Assembly: GCA_031551865.1 (NCBI GenBank)
Contig: JAVBMY010000010.1
Location: forward strand, 14,470 to 78,469
Reading direction: 5' to 3'
DNA from: Rikenella sp031551865
GTDB lineage: Bacteria > Bacteroidota > Bacteroidia > Bacteroidales > Rikenellaceae
Length of the DNA stretch: 64,000 bases
Shown here: positions 34,457 through 42,887 of the stretch, piece by piece
Layout: every line of letters begins with the position of its first letter
How positions within the stretch are numbered: the first letter of the stretch is position 1
Position numbers and translations under genes: made by a program
The notes under the pieces: generated by a model
What the model saw: the letters and a program-made list of their open reading frames with translations, nothing else
What the model was told of the DNA's origin: nothing
Databases searched by the model: none

Positions 34457-34535
34457 GTCATTGCAAGGAATTTGCGGCAAAGCAACCCCTCTGCGAATGC
34501 TCAAACGCTTTCGCAGTTCAGTCGGTACGTGCCTG
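34457..34535. repeat. GTCATTGCAAGG + TTCAGTCGG composite repeat
   Basis: GTCATTGCAAGGAATTTGCG, GGCAAAGCAACCCC and CGCTTTCGCAG followed by TTCAGTCGGTACG match the unit at 15006-15090 nearly module for module. It sits in the spacer between gcvT and the glycosyltransferase gene. Confidence 0.65.
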
Positions 34536-34591
34536 GAGTCCGCCCTGGGCGAAGCCGAAAGAGCGCCGCCGAATCTAAAACATCATCCGCC

Positions 34592-35431
34592 ATGGAATCT
34601 CCCGACACTACACGCAAGCCTGCGATCTCCGTCGTCCTTTCAACCTACAACCAGCCCGAGTGGTTGGAAAAGACCTTGTGGGGCTACCAGGCGCAGACCT
34701 TCCGTGACTTCGAGGTCGTGGTGGCCGACGACGGCTCGGGCCCCGACACCGCCGCGCTGATCGAACGGCTAAAACCCCTGCTCGGCTTCGAGGTGCGGCA
34801 CGTGTGGCACGCCGACAACGGCTTCCGCAAGTGCGAGATCCTAAACAAAGCCATCACCGCCTGCCGCGCCGGTTATCTGCTCTTCAGCGACGGCGACTGC
34901 ATCCCCCGGAACGACTTCGTGCAAACCCATGCCGAACTTCGCCGCCCCGGCCGCTTCCTCTCGAACGGCTACTACAAACTCTCGATGGAGCTTTCGAAAC
35001 TGATCACCCGCGACGACATCCTCGCCGGACGCTGTTTCGACATCCGTTGGCTGCGCGCCCACGGCCTGCCCAAGACCTTCAAGAACAACAAATTCACCGC
35101 CCGCGGCATCAAACGCTGGCTTCTGAACACCTTCACGCCCGCCGGAGCCACCTGGAACGGGCACGGCTCGTCGGCCTGGCTCACCGACATCCTGGCCGCC
35201 AACGGATTCGACGAACGCATGAAATACGGCGGCGAAGACCGCGAATTCGGCGAACGCCTGACGAACGCCGGGATCCGCGGCATCCAGATCCGCTACTCCA
35301 CGGTCTGCATCCACCTCGACCACTCGCGCGGCTACGTTTCCGCCGAAGAGATCGCCAAGAACCGCGCCCTGCGCGCCCAGACCCGTGCCACCCGCGTGAC
35401 CCGCACTCCGCAGGGGATTGTCAAAGAATAA
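34592..35431 (+). CDS. glycosyltransferase family 2
   Basis: The start at 34592 (MESPDTTRKPAISVVLSTYN) is chosen because the frame upstream is repeat sequence. The 279-residue GT-A protein has SVVLSTYNQPEWLEKTL, VVADDGSGPDT for nucleotide binding and LLFSDGDCIPRNDFV with the DxD-type metal motif (DGD). The acceptor-side NGFDERMKYGGEDREFGERL carries the likely base (ED). The N-terminal half resembles chondroitin-type or lipopolysaccharide sugar transferases, with a C-terminal galactosyltransferase-like segment. It probably adds a sugar to a surface glycan. No other glycan genes are adjacent, so the acceptor is unknown. Confidence 0.85.
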   Translation: MESPDTTRKPAISVVLSTYNQPEWLEKTLWGYQAQTFRDFEVVVADDGSGPDTAALIERLKPLLGFEVRHVWHADNGFRKCEILNKAITACRAGYLLFSDGDCIPRNDFVQTHAELRRPGRFLSNGYYKLSMELSKLITRDDILAGRCFDIRWLRAHGLPKTFKNNKFTARGIKRWLLNTFTPAGATWNGHGSSAWLTDILAANGFDERMKYGGEDREFGERLTNAGIRGIQIRYSTVCIHLDHSRGYVSAEEIAKNRALRAQTRATRVTRTPQGIVKE

Positions 35432-35511
35432 CTGACACCCTTCCGCCACCCTACCCCACCCCTTTCTGCCAGAATGTCAGCCGACAGCACAATAAACCTG
35501 ACGGCTGGACG

Positions 35512-35529
35512 TTTGGCACATTTTATGTA
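35512..35529 (+). promoter_or_regulatory. possible sigma-54-like promoter of groES-groEL
   Basis: TTTGGCACATTTTATGTA keeps a perfect TGGCAC at the -24 position and the spacing to the -12 position, where ATGTA stands in place of TTGCA. It lies 50 bp before the groES start codon in an AT-rich stretch. A normal TAnnTTTG element is not seen here. The call is tentative. Confidence 0.35.
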
Positions 35530-35579
35530 AAAACGAGAAGCACCAAAACATACAATCACATTAAAACACAAGTATAGCT

Positions 35580-35849
35580 ATGAAAATCAGACCGCTTGCC
35601 GACCGCGTGCTTATCGAACCGAAAGCCGCCGAAGAGAAGACCGCATCGGGTCTCTTTATCCCCGAGACCGCCAAAGAGAAACCCCTCGAAGGGATCGTAG
35701 TGGCCGCAGGCCCCGGCACCGACGACGTGAAAATGGAAGTCAAAAAAGGCGACCACGTACTGTACGGCAAATACGCCGGCACCGAGATCACCGTCGACGG
35801 CGCCGACTACCTCATCATGAAACAGAGCGACATCCTGGCCATCATCTAA
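35580..35849 (+). CDS. groES: co-chaperonin GroES
   Basis: GroES caps the GroEL cavity as a heptamer. The 89-residue protein begins MKIRPLADRVLIEPKAAEEK and has the mobile loop (KTASGLFIPETAKEKPLEG, about residues 21-39) with the hydrophobic IP tip. The beta strands GDHVLYGKYAGTEITVDG and a C-terminal SDILAII complete the family pattern. It precedes groEL on the same strand with a 164 bp spacer containing small hairpins. The pair is likely one heat-inducible operon; no CIRCE operator is visible. Confidence 0.97.
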   Translation: MKIRPLADRVLIEPKAAEEKTASGLFIPETAKEKPLEGIVVAAGPGTDDVKMEVKKGDHVLYGKYAGTEITVDGADYLIMKQSDILAII

Positions 35850-36013
35850 ACGCCTCGTACGCATCTCCTGAGGAAGAGCTCCCTCTCCCGAGGCCCACAA
35901 AGGGGCCGAAAGCCCCCGAAGGGCCGGAGAATCCCCCCCTCAGGGAGGCCCCTTCGTTTCGTAAATTTCGTAAAGCAACCACTTTTCAACAACCGTAAAC
36001 ACACACAACCATC

Positions 36014-37642
36014 ATGGCAAAAGATATTAAATTCGACGTCGAAGCCCGCGAACAGCTCAAAGCCGGTGTCGACGCCCTCGCAAACGCAGTCAAGGTAACC
36101 CTCGGTCCGAAAGGACGCAACGTACTGATCGACAAAAAATTCGGCGCTCCGCAAGTCACCAAGGACGGCGTGAGCGTGGCCAAAGAGATCGAACTCGAAG
36201 ACCGCTTCGCCAACATGGGCGCACAACTCGTCAAAGAAGTCGCCTCGAAAACCAACGATGATGCCGGCGACGGCACCACCACCGCCACCGTCCTGGCCCA
36301 GGCCATCATCGCCACCGGCCTCAAGAACGTGACCGCCGGCGCCAACCCCATGGACCTCAAGCGCGGTATTGACAAAGCTGTGTCCGCTGTCGTCGAAGAC
36401 CTGCAAAAGCAAAGCCAGAAAGTAGGCAACGACATCTCGAAAATCGAGCAGGTGGCCACCGTATCGGCCAACAACGACAGCACCATCGGCAAACTGATCG
36501 CCGAAGCGATGGGCAAAGTCAAGAAAGAGGGCGTGATCACCGTCGAAGAAGCCAAAACCACCGACACCCATGTGGACGTAGTCGAAGGCATGCAGTTCGA
36601 CCGCGGCTACATCTCGGCCTACTTCATCACCGACCCCGACAAGATGGAGTGCACGCTCGAAAAGCCCTACATCCTGATCACCGACAAGAAAGTATCGACC
36701 ATGAAAGAGCTCCTTCCGGTGCTCGAACCCATCGCCCAGAGCGGCCGTTCACTGCTCGTGATCGCCGAGGACGTCGATGGCGAGGCACTCACCTCGATTG
36801 TGCTCAACAAACTGCGCGGTACCCTCAAGATCGCCGCCGTCAAAGCCCCCGGCTTCGGCGACCGCCGCAAAGAGATCCTGCAGGACATCGCCATCCTCAC
36901 GGGCGGCACCGTGATCAGCGAAGAGACCGGCCTGCGCCTCGACGCGGCCACCATCGACATGCTCGGCACCGCCGACAAGGTAACCCTCACCAAAGAGAAC
37001 ACCACGATCGTGAACGGAGCGGGCGTCAAGAAAGCCATCGAGGAACGCGTGGCCCAGATCCGCAAACAGATCGAGACCTCGACCTCGGACTACGACAAGG
37101 AAAAACTCCAGGAACGCCTTGCCAAGCTGGCCGGCGGCGTGGCCGTGCTCTACGTGGGCGCCGCCACCGAGATCGAAATGAAAGAGAAAAAAGACCGCGT
37201 CGAAGATGCACTGGCCGCCACCCGCGCCGCCGTAGCTGAAGGGATCATCCCCGGCGGCGGTGTCGCCTACCTGCGCGCCTGCACCGCCCTCGATAAGCTC
37301 AAGGGTGAGAACGACGACGAAAACACCGGCATCCAGATCGTGCGCCGCGCCATCGAAGAGCCCCTGCGCCAGATCGTGGCCAACGCCGGCGGCGAAGGCT
37401 CGGTCGTGGTGAACAAAGTGCGCGAAGGTGCCAAGGCCTTCGGCTACAACGCCCGCACCGACACCTACGAAGACATGTTCAAGGCCGGAATCCTCGACCC
37501 GACCAAAGTAGCCCGCGTGGCCCTCGAAAACGCTGCCTCGGTGGCCTCGATGTTCCTGACCACTGAGTGCGTGCTGGCCGAGATCAAAGAAGAAAACCCC
37601 GCCCCCGCAGGCATGCCCGGCGGCGGCATGGGCATGATGTAA
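36014..37642 (+). CDS. groL: chaperonin GroEL
   Basis: The 542-residue 60 kDa chaperonin folds newly made proteins in an ATP-driven double ring. Conserved parts are KVTLGPKGRNVLIDKKFGAP, DGTTTATVLAQAI with the ATP-binding DGTTT, the apical segment FDRGYISAYFITDPDKMEC and VAVLYVGAATEIEMKEKKDR. GVAYLRAC and the flexible C-terminus GMPGGGMGMM, typical GGM-rich tail, finish it. It follows groES. Codon use shows the strong C-ending bias of highly expressed genes. A terminator lies 21 bp beyond the stop. Confidence 0.98.
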   Translation: MAKDIKFDVEAREQLKAGVDALANAVKVTLGPKGRNVLIDKKFGAPQVTKDGVSVAKEIELEDRFANMGAQLVKEVASKTNDDAGDGTTTATVLAQAIIATGLKNVTAGANPMDLKRGIDKAVSAVVEDLQKQSQKVGNDISKIEQVATVSANNDSTIGKLIAEAMGKVKKEGVITVEEAKTTDTHVDVVEGMQFDRGYISAYFITDPDKMECTLEKPYILITDKKVSTMKELLPVLEPIAQSGRSLLVIAEDVDGEALTSIVLNKLRGTLKIAAVKAPGFGDRRKEILQDIAILTGGTVISEETGLRLDAATIDMLGTADKVTLTKENTTIVNGAGVKKAIEERVAQIRKQIETSTSDYDKEKLQERLAKLAGGVAVLYVGAATEIEMKEKKDRVEDALAATRAAVAEGIIPGGGVAYLRACTALDKLKGENDDENTGIQIVRRAIEEPLRQIVANAGGEGSVVVNKVREGAKAFGYNARTDTYEDMFKAGILDPTKVARVALENAASVASMFLTTECVLAEIKEENPAPAGMPGGGMGMM

Positions 37643-37663
37643 CCCCCTGACCCCGGTTAATTC

Positions 37664-37702
37664 AGCGGGCCGTGAATCGTATTGCGCGATTCACGGCCCG
37701 CT
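37664..37702 (+). terminator. intrinsic terminator of groES-groEL
   Basis: AGCGGGCCGTGAATCG pairs perfectly with CGATTCACGGCCCGCT around a 7-base loop and is followed by TTCTT. Confidence 0.8.
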
Positions 37703-37715
37703 TTCTTCCCGCTCC

Positions 37716-37929
37716 TGTTCCCTCCCTTGCCCCTCCTTCCTCCCCCATCTTCCCTGCTTTATTGGAACTCAAGGGTTTCCGGTGTAGTGGCTTCAAAAAA
37801 GGACCTGATGCGGAGCGAGGGCAGGAGGCGTGGGTAGCATTCGACCCCGTGAAACCCGCTCCCTCAAACTCACCACCCCAAACCAACAATCAAGCCGTAA
37901 AATCGTTTTCACGATTTTACGGCTTGATT
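37716..37929. repeat. poly-pyrimidine/AAAATCGT-hairpin element, copy C
   Basis: Poly-pyrimidine sequence (CCTCCCTTGCCCCTCCTTCC) is followed by AAGGGTTTCCGG pairing loosely with GTGAAACCC. A perfect 19-base hairpin at 37888-37929 ends it (AATCAAGCCGTAAAATCGT, loop TTTC). It has the same order of parts as copies A and B in the bat operon. The hairpin ends 23 bp from the stop of the convergent DUF4831 gene and may be its terminator. Confidence 0.65.
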
Positions 37930-37952
37930 ACTTACCGCTGTGTGCGATGCAC

Positions 37953-38969
37953 CTATAAAATCACAGGGGCGTAGGCGATACTGCCGAACTGGTACACCGG
38001 CACCCGCTCGCGGGCCAGCTCGGTGGTACCGTCGAGCAGACGCACCACCTGAATGGCGGGCACCCGGTAACGCATATTGGCAGCGCCTTTCTTTTCGTTG
38101 GCGATGGCCGAATTGGCCCCGGTCAGGGCGGTGGCGGCTTCGCCGGTCAGTTCGAGGGTAAGCGGGCGGGCCGACAGGTCGGCGTCGCTCACAGCCCCCT
38201 TGGTTTCCGAGAACCGGCAGGCCACGACGGGCTTCCCGGCTTCGGCGGGCACCACATCATAGTAGCTCACGATGCGCTGCACGTAGCGCTTGCCGACGAA
38301 CAGAGCCAGGTATTCGGCTTCGATACGGTCCATCTCCTTGAGGGCGTCGGCCAGCCCGGCGCCGTACACATACTCGCCGAGCTCGCCCGACACGAGGTCG
38401 AAACGGCGCTTACGGAGCGTGAAAATGGCGTCGGCAGCCAGCGCGGCCATCTGCTCGGGGCTTTTCTCGACGGCGGCCGTGCGGGTGACCTGCCCCTCTT
38501 CGTTGCGCACTTTGGTCGTGCCGTAGATGGGGTCGATGCCCATATCGACGAACGGCGGACGGTTGCCTGCGATGGCATCGGCATATTCGGCGTCGGCCAG
38601 CAGGGGCTTTTCGCCCGGAGCGATGGTCAGCCATTCGAAGGCACGGGCACCGTCGAGCGACTTGCCGACCTGGTAGGTGTAGGCGGGATCGGGTTCGAGC
38701 AGGTAGCTCACCGAAGCATCGACCAGACGATAGGTCTGCTTGTCGGTTTGGGCCACGGACGAGATGCCGAGGTATTGCGAGGCGTATTTGGCGTAGGGGC
38801 CGCGAAAGACGACTTCGCGTTCGGTGACCACGGTTACGCGGACTACAGTGCGCGGCAGGGTGTAGGCGTCGGTGGTGCCGCCGCTGGTCTGCTTGTAGGC
38901 CAGCAGTTGCGCCGAGGCGCTGGTGGTGAAGGTGGCGAGGGCCGCGAGGGCCAATAGGGTCTTTTTCAT
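37953..38969 (-). CDS. DUF4831 family exported protein
   Basis: The 338-residue protein with a signal peptide (MKKTLLALAALATFTTSASA) belongs to DUF4831, common in Bacteroidales. The mature part starts with a beta-strand pattern (YTLPRTVVRVTVVTEREVVF, then GPYAKYASQYLGISSVAQTD). The remainder is mixed alpha/beta (LAADAIFTLRKRRFDLVSGE). No catalytic motif is recognised and the family has no established function. It is monocistronic: hairpin elements stand on both sides, and the 387 bp spacer upstream (38970-39356) holds only repeats. Confidence 0.75.
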   Translation of the reverse strand: MKKTLLALAALATFTTSASAQLLAYKQTSGGTTDAYTLPRTVVRVTVVTEREVVFRGPYAKYASQYLGISSVAQTDKQTYRLVDASVSYLLEPDPAYTYQVGKSLDGARAFEWLTIAPGEKPLLADAEYADAIAGNRPPFVDMGIDPIYGTTKVRNEEGQVTRTAAVEKSPEQMAALAADAIFTLRKRRFDLVSGELGEYVYGAGLADALKEMDRIEAEYLALFVGKRYVQRIVSYYDVVPAEAGKPVVACRFSETKGAVSDADLSARPLTLELTGEAATALTGANSAIANEKKGAANMRYRVPAIQVVRLLDGTTELARERVPVYQFGSIAYAPVIL

Positions 38970-39153
38970 ATGTGGAATGTTTCTTTGGTTTCGGGTTAGT
39001 TGGATATTTGACTGCCGGAGTAGAAGATGGTTTAGTTCTCTTGCTGTTTTTACGGGCAGCCTGTAGGGCCGTAATGGAGTACAAAACGGCCTTGAGGGTT
39101 CAGCTCCTTCCTGCTTCGCGGTTCAGGATAAACTCCACCGGCACCGAAAGGCG

Positions 39154-39252
39154 CCGTACCGACTGAGTCTGGGAATGCCTTGGGCATTCGAAGACAAAGG
39201 AGCGCGCCCACCTCGGCGGCAAAGCCGCTCGGGGTGTGGGGTGGGCGCGAAT
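39154..39252. repeat. composite palindrome element (inverted)
   Basis: CCGTACCGACTGAG (39154-39167) is the reverse complement of the CTCAGTCGGTACGG signature. It is followed by GGAGCGCGCCCACC ... GGGGTGGGCGCG forming a large palindrome around GCGGC-AAA-GCCGC. It lies between murA and the DUF4831 gene. Confidence 0.6.
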
Positions 39253-39356
39253 TTTTCCGGGTGGCGCAATGCCAATCCCGGTGTTCGTCCAATGTGGGGC
39301 GAGGCTGAGTTTCCAGGGGTTTTGTAATCTTACATACAGCCAGTTCCCGGCAAATC

Positions 39357-40664
39357 TTACTCCACCCTGACAATCCTGGCCCCGAGGGCGTTCAGGCGGC
39401 CGTCGATGTTTTGGTAGCCTCGGTCGATCTGCTCGATGTTCTGGATACGGCTGGTGCCACGGGCGCTCATGGCGGCGATCAGCAGGGCCACCCCGGCGCG
39501 GATGTCGGGCGAGGTCATGGCGGTGGCGCGGAGCTGCAGGGCGTGGTCGTGGCCGATGACGGTGGCGCGGTGGGGGTCGCAAAGGATGATCTGGGCGCCC
39601 ATATCGATCAGCTTGTCGACGAAAAACAGGCGGCTCTCGAACATTTTCTGGTGGATCAGCACCGACCCCTTGGCCTGCGTGGCCACCACCAGGAATACCG
39701 ACAGCAGGTCGGGCGTGAGCCCGGGCCACGGGGCGTCGGCGATGGTCATGATCGAGCCGTCGATGAAGCTCTCGATCTCGTAGTGCTCCTGCTGCGGGAT
39801 GAAGATGTCGTCGCCGCGCTGCTCGAAGCGGATGCCCATGCGGGCGAACTGCTGCGGAATGATGCCCAGGTCGGCGTAGGAGACGTCTTTGATAGTCAGT
39901 TCGGAATGGGTCATGGCGGCCATACCGATGAAGCTGCCCACTTCGATCATGTCGGGCAACATGCGGTGTTCGGTGCCGCCGAGGTATCCGACGCCTTCGA
40001 TTTCCAGCAGATTCGAGGCGATACCGCGAATGCGGGCACCCATGCGCACGAGCATCCGGCAGAGCTGCTGGAGGTAGGGTTCGCAGGCGGCGTTGTAGAT
40101 GGTGGTGGTGCCGCGGGCCATGACGGCGGCCATCACGATGTTGGCGGTGCCGGTCACCGAAGCCTCGTCGAGCAGCATGTAAGTGCCTTCAAGGCGTTCG
40201 GCTTCGATGGTGTAGAATTTCTCGTCGGTGTCGAAGTTGAAGCGGGCGCCCAAGTGCTGGAAACCGATGAAGTGGGTGTCGAGCCGGCGGCGGCCGATTT
40301 TGTCGCCCCCCGGTTTGGGCATATAGGCTTTGCCGAAGCGGGCGAGCAACGGGCCGATAATCATCACGGAGCCGCGCAATTTCGAGGCGCTGCGGCGGAA
40401 GTCGTCGCTCTGCAGGTAGCCGAGGTCGACGTTCCGGGCTTCGAAGGTATAGCTGCCCTCGCCGATCTTCCGGTAATCGACGCCCATCTTGCCGAGCAGT
40501 TCGATGAGCTGCATCACGTCGAGTATCTCGGGGATGTTGTGGACGGTGACTTTCTCAGGGGTGAGCAGTACGGCGCAAAGGATCTGCAATGCTTCGTTCT
40601 TGGCGCCCTGCGGGGTAATCTCGCCGCCCAGGGGGCAGCCGCCGGTGACTTCGAATGTGGCCAT
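39357..40664 (-). CDS. murA: UDP-N-acetylglucosamine 1-carboxyvinyltransferase (Cys-to-Asp variant)
   Basis: MurA transfers enolpyruvate from PEP to UDP-GlcNAc, the first committed step of peptidoglycan synthesis. Start 40664 (MATFEVTGGCPLGGEITPQG) matches the family start. Seen are GGEITPQGAKNEALQILCA (catalytic lysine of KN), RGSVMIIGPLLARFGKA and MIEVGSFIGMAAMTHSEL. The active-site loop reads PKPGGDKIGRRRLDTH: the cysteine of the usual GGCAIG loop (Cys115 in E. coli) is aspartate. That exchange is known to keep activity and abolish fosfomycin alkylation. The length of 435 is normal. It is next to the DUF4290 gene upstream, a conserved Bacteroidetes pairing. Confidence 0.95.
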   Translation of the reverse strand: MATFEVTGGCPLGGEITPQGAKNEALQILCAVLLTPEKVTVHNIPEILDVMQLIELLGKMGVDYRKIGEGSYTFEARNVDLGYLQSDDFRRSASKLRGSVMIIGPLLARFGKAYMPKPGGDKIGRRRLDTHFIGFQHLGARFNFDTDEKFYTIEAERLEGTYMLLDEASVTGTANIVMAAVMARGTTTIYNAACEPYLQQLCRMLVRMGARIRGIASNLLEIEGVGYLGGTEHRMLPDMIEVGSFIGMAAMTHSELTIKDVSYADLGIIPQQFARMGIRFEQRGDDIFIPQQEHYEIESFIDGSIMTIADAPWPGLTPDLLSVFLVVATQAKGSVLIHQKMFESRLFFVDKLIDMGAQIILCDPHRATVIGHDHALQLRATAMTSPDIRAGVALLIAAMSARGTSRIQNIEQIDRGYQNIDGRLNALGARIVRVE

Positions 40665-40863
40665 GAGGATGATCGTAATGGGGATTTGCCCGCGGTGGGC
40701 ATGTGGTAAATGGGACGGGGCGCGCGTTTCTCCGCATCGGCGCAACGTAGCGGGGAAGGTCAGGCACTCCCAGGACCGGAAGTACTTTGGAGTATGTGTC
40801 CGTTTCTTCCCGGGTATCAGCCGGTTTGCAATGAAAGGCTAACCGCCCCGGACAGTTGTGCCT

Positions 40864-41592
40864 TTACTGCCCCTTTTTCTTGGACTGTTGTTTTTTCTTG
40901 GCCGACCCGTTCTGGTGACCGTTGCCGTTAGCGGCCGAAACTGGGACGGAAGCAGGCGAGGCGCCATTGTGTCCGTTCGGCCGGGTTTTCTTGCCGGAGC
41001 CCTGTACATCGCCTTCGGGATTGCGGCCCAACAGTTCTCCTTCGAGGTTCAGCACCCCCTCCGACATATCACGCAGATCGAGCACAATTTGGTCGTTCGA
41101 GGGATACTCGCGGTTGTATTCGAACGATTTGGAGCGCATGAAACGGGCGATGCCGAGGGCTGCCTCGGTGCGTTCCTCTTCGGTGAAAGCGGTGCGCCCT
41201 GCGCCCGCGGTATCGGGCGAAAGCACCGATCCCGCGGGCATGCTCAGCGAACGCGCCATACGCCGCACGTTACCGCCATATTGTTTGAGCGCAATGTAAC
41301 CCTGGGTGTAGGGCACCTTTACGGGGAGCGGGGCGAACATATCGGGGGTGGGGTGCGGGTAGGGCGAATCGACATCGAGGTCGAAATCTGCGATCATGAA
41401 CAAATGGTCCCACAGCATGTGTTTGAATCCGGCGCTGTCGCGCTGCGCGGGGTTCACGTTTCCCATGATGGCCACCACGACCTCGGCCTGTGAGTTCCGC
41501 AGGTCGCGATCTTCGATACTTTTCAGGTAGTTGACCATCTCCTGCACATTGCGCCCGTATTCGGGCAGAAGCAGGCGGCTCTTTTCTTTCAT
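40864..41592 (-). CDS. DUF4290 family protein
   Basis: The start at 41592 (MKEKSRLLLPEYGRNVQEMV) is preferred because the promoter -7 element lies at 41633-41626, leaving a short leader; earlier in-frame ATGs fall in or before the promoter. The 242-residue protein has the DUF4290 core (about residues 1-165: LPEYGRNVQEMVNYLKSIED, MLWDHLFMIADFDLDVDSPY, KVPYTQGYIALKQYGGNVRR). Its tail is rich in Gly, Asn, Ser and Lys, ending KKKQQSKKKGQ, probably disordered and possibly nucleic-acid binding. Function is unknown, but the gene is regularly found just upstream of murA in Bacteroidetes, so a cell-envelope link is plausible. Confidence 0.8.
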   Translation of the reverse strand: MKEKSRLLLPEYGRNVQEMVNYLKSIEDRDLRNSQAEVVVAIMGNVNPAQRDSAGFKHMLWDHLFMIADFDLDVDSPYPHPTPDMFAPLPVKVPYTQGYIALKQYGGNVRRMARSLSMPAGSVLSPDTAGAGRTAFTEEERTEAALGIARFMRSKSFEYNREYPSNDQIVLDLRDMSEGVLNLEGELLGRNPEGDVQGSGKKTRPNGHNGASPASVPVSAANGNGHQNGSAKKKQQSKKKGQ

Positions 41593-41611
41593 CGGTTGAT
41601 TTTTTGCTATG

Positions 41612-41645
41612 CTTGACATCGAAAGCAAATATAGTGTTATCTTTG
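41612..41645. promoter_or_regulatory. overlapping divergent promoters (DUF4290 and NtrC-like regulator)
   Basis: On the plus strand CTTGAC (41612-41617) and TATCTTTG (41638-41645), 20 bases apart, direct the NtrC-like gene. On the minus strand TATATTTG (41633-41626) directs the DUF4290 gene. The two -7 elements are only 4 bp apart, so polymerases would exclude each other. Confidence 0.65.
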
Positions 41646-41708
41646 GGAATTCGAAAGCTAAATTCTTCACTCCAGACAAAAACCCAACAAAACCACCCCG
41701 AAGAAGTT

Positions 41709-42878
41709 ATGGCCAAAATAGTTGTAGTCGACGATGAGCGCAGCATCCGCAACGTTGTGGGTGAACTGCTCGAAATGGAAGGACACACGGCCCTCGCGGC
41801 CGAAAACGCCGAACAGGCGCTCGAACTGATCGAGGCGCAAAAGCCCGACCTGGTGATCTCGGACATCAAGATGCCCGGCATGAACGGCGTCGAGCTGCTC
41901 GATAAAATCATCGAAACCCACCCCGACCTGACGGTCGTCATGATCTCGGGGCACGGCACCATCGACACCGCCGTGGAATGCATCCGCAAAGGCGCGTTCA
42001 ATTACCTCGAAAAACCGATCGACATGAACCGCCTGCTGGTGACGGTCAAAAACGCCCTCGAACGCGAATCGCTGGTCGCCGAGACCAAAACCCTGCGCCG
42101 CAAAGTGTTCAAGACCGCCGAGATCGTGGGCAAGTCCGAACCGATCGTGCGCGTGAAATCAATGATTGAGAAGGTGGCCCCCACCGACGCGCGGGTGCTG
42201 ATCACCGGTTCGAACGGTACGGGCAAAGAGCTCGTAGCCCGCTGGCTTCACGAAAAGAGCGACCGTTGCAGCGCGCCGTTCGTCGAAGTGAACTGCGCCG
42301 CCATTCCCTCCGAACTGATCGAGAGCGAGCTTTTCGGCCACGAAAAGGGAGCATTCACCTCGGCCATCAAACAGCGCAAAGGCAAATTCGAACAGGCCGA
42401 CGGAGGCACTATCTTCCTCGACGAGATCGGCGACATGAGCCTCGCCGCCCAGGCCAAAGTGCTGCGCGCACTCCAGGAACGCAAGATCACCCGCGTGGGC
42501 AGCGACAAAGACATCGACGTCGACGCCCGCGTGCTGGCCGCCACCAATAAGAACTTACAGGAAGAGATCGCCAAGGGCAGCTTCCGCGAAGACCTCTACC
42601 ACCGCCTGAGCGTCATCATCATCCATGTCCCGAGACTGACCGACCGCCGCGATGACATCCCGCTACTGGTCAACCATTTCATCAAGCAGATCGCCGAAGA
42701 CCGTGGCACGAAGCCCCACCAGATCAACGACGACGCGCTGGCCGCCCTGTGCGACATGTCGTGGACAGGCAACATCCGCGAGTTGCACAATGCCATCGAG
42801 CGCCTGATGATCCTCAGCGGCCCCGTGATCACCCTCGACGACGTAATGTTCAACGTGGCGCAGGCCACGGGGGAATAA
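41709..42878 (+). CDS. sigma-54-type response regulator lacking a DNA-binding domain
   Basis: The start at 41709 (MAKIVVVDDERSIRNVVGEL) begins the receiver domain, which has the phospho-acceptor aspartate in DLVISDIKMPGMNG (about residue 54) and the lysine in YLEKPIDM. The AAA+ domain follows: Walker A GSNGTGKE (about 170), the L1 loop FGHEKGAFTSA, Walker B GGTIFLDEIGDM, and the arginine finger region FREDLYHRLSV. The L1 loop reads GAFTSA rather than GAFTGA. The protein stops at residue 389 after the sensor-2 helix, so the Fis-type helix-turn-helix found in NtrC is absent. It probably activates sigma-54 promoters from solution. No histidine kinase gene is adjacent. Confidence 0.88.
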   Translation: MAKIVVVDDERSIRNVVGELLEMEGHTALAAENAEQALELIEAQKPDLVISDIKMPGMNGVELLDKIIETHPDLTVVMISGHGTIDTAVECIRKGAFNYLEKPIDMNRLLVTVKNALERESLVAETKTLRRKVFKTAEIVGKSEPIVRVKSMIEKVAPTDARVLITGSNGTGKELVARWLHEKSDRCSAPFVEVNCAAIPSELIESELFGHEKGAFTSAIKQRKGKFEQADGGTIFLDEIGDMSLAAQAKVLRALQERKITRVGSDKDIDVDARVLAATNKNLQEEIAKGSFREDLYHRLSVIIIHVPRLTDRRDDIPLLVNHFIKQIAEDRGTKPHQINDDALAALCDMSWTGNIRELHNAIERLMILSGPVITLDDVMFNVAQATGE

Positions 42879-42887
42879 TCACGAAGA

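Noticed and set aside
32010..34504. Long minus-strand frames opposite the DHH phosphoesterase and gcvT
   Set aside because: Same composition effect as opposite nifJ; the plus-strand products are clear enzymes.
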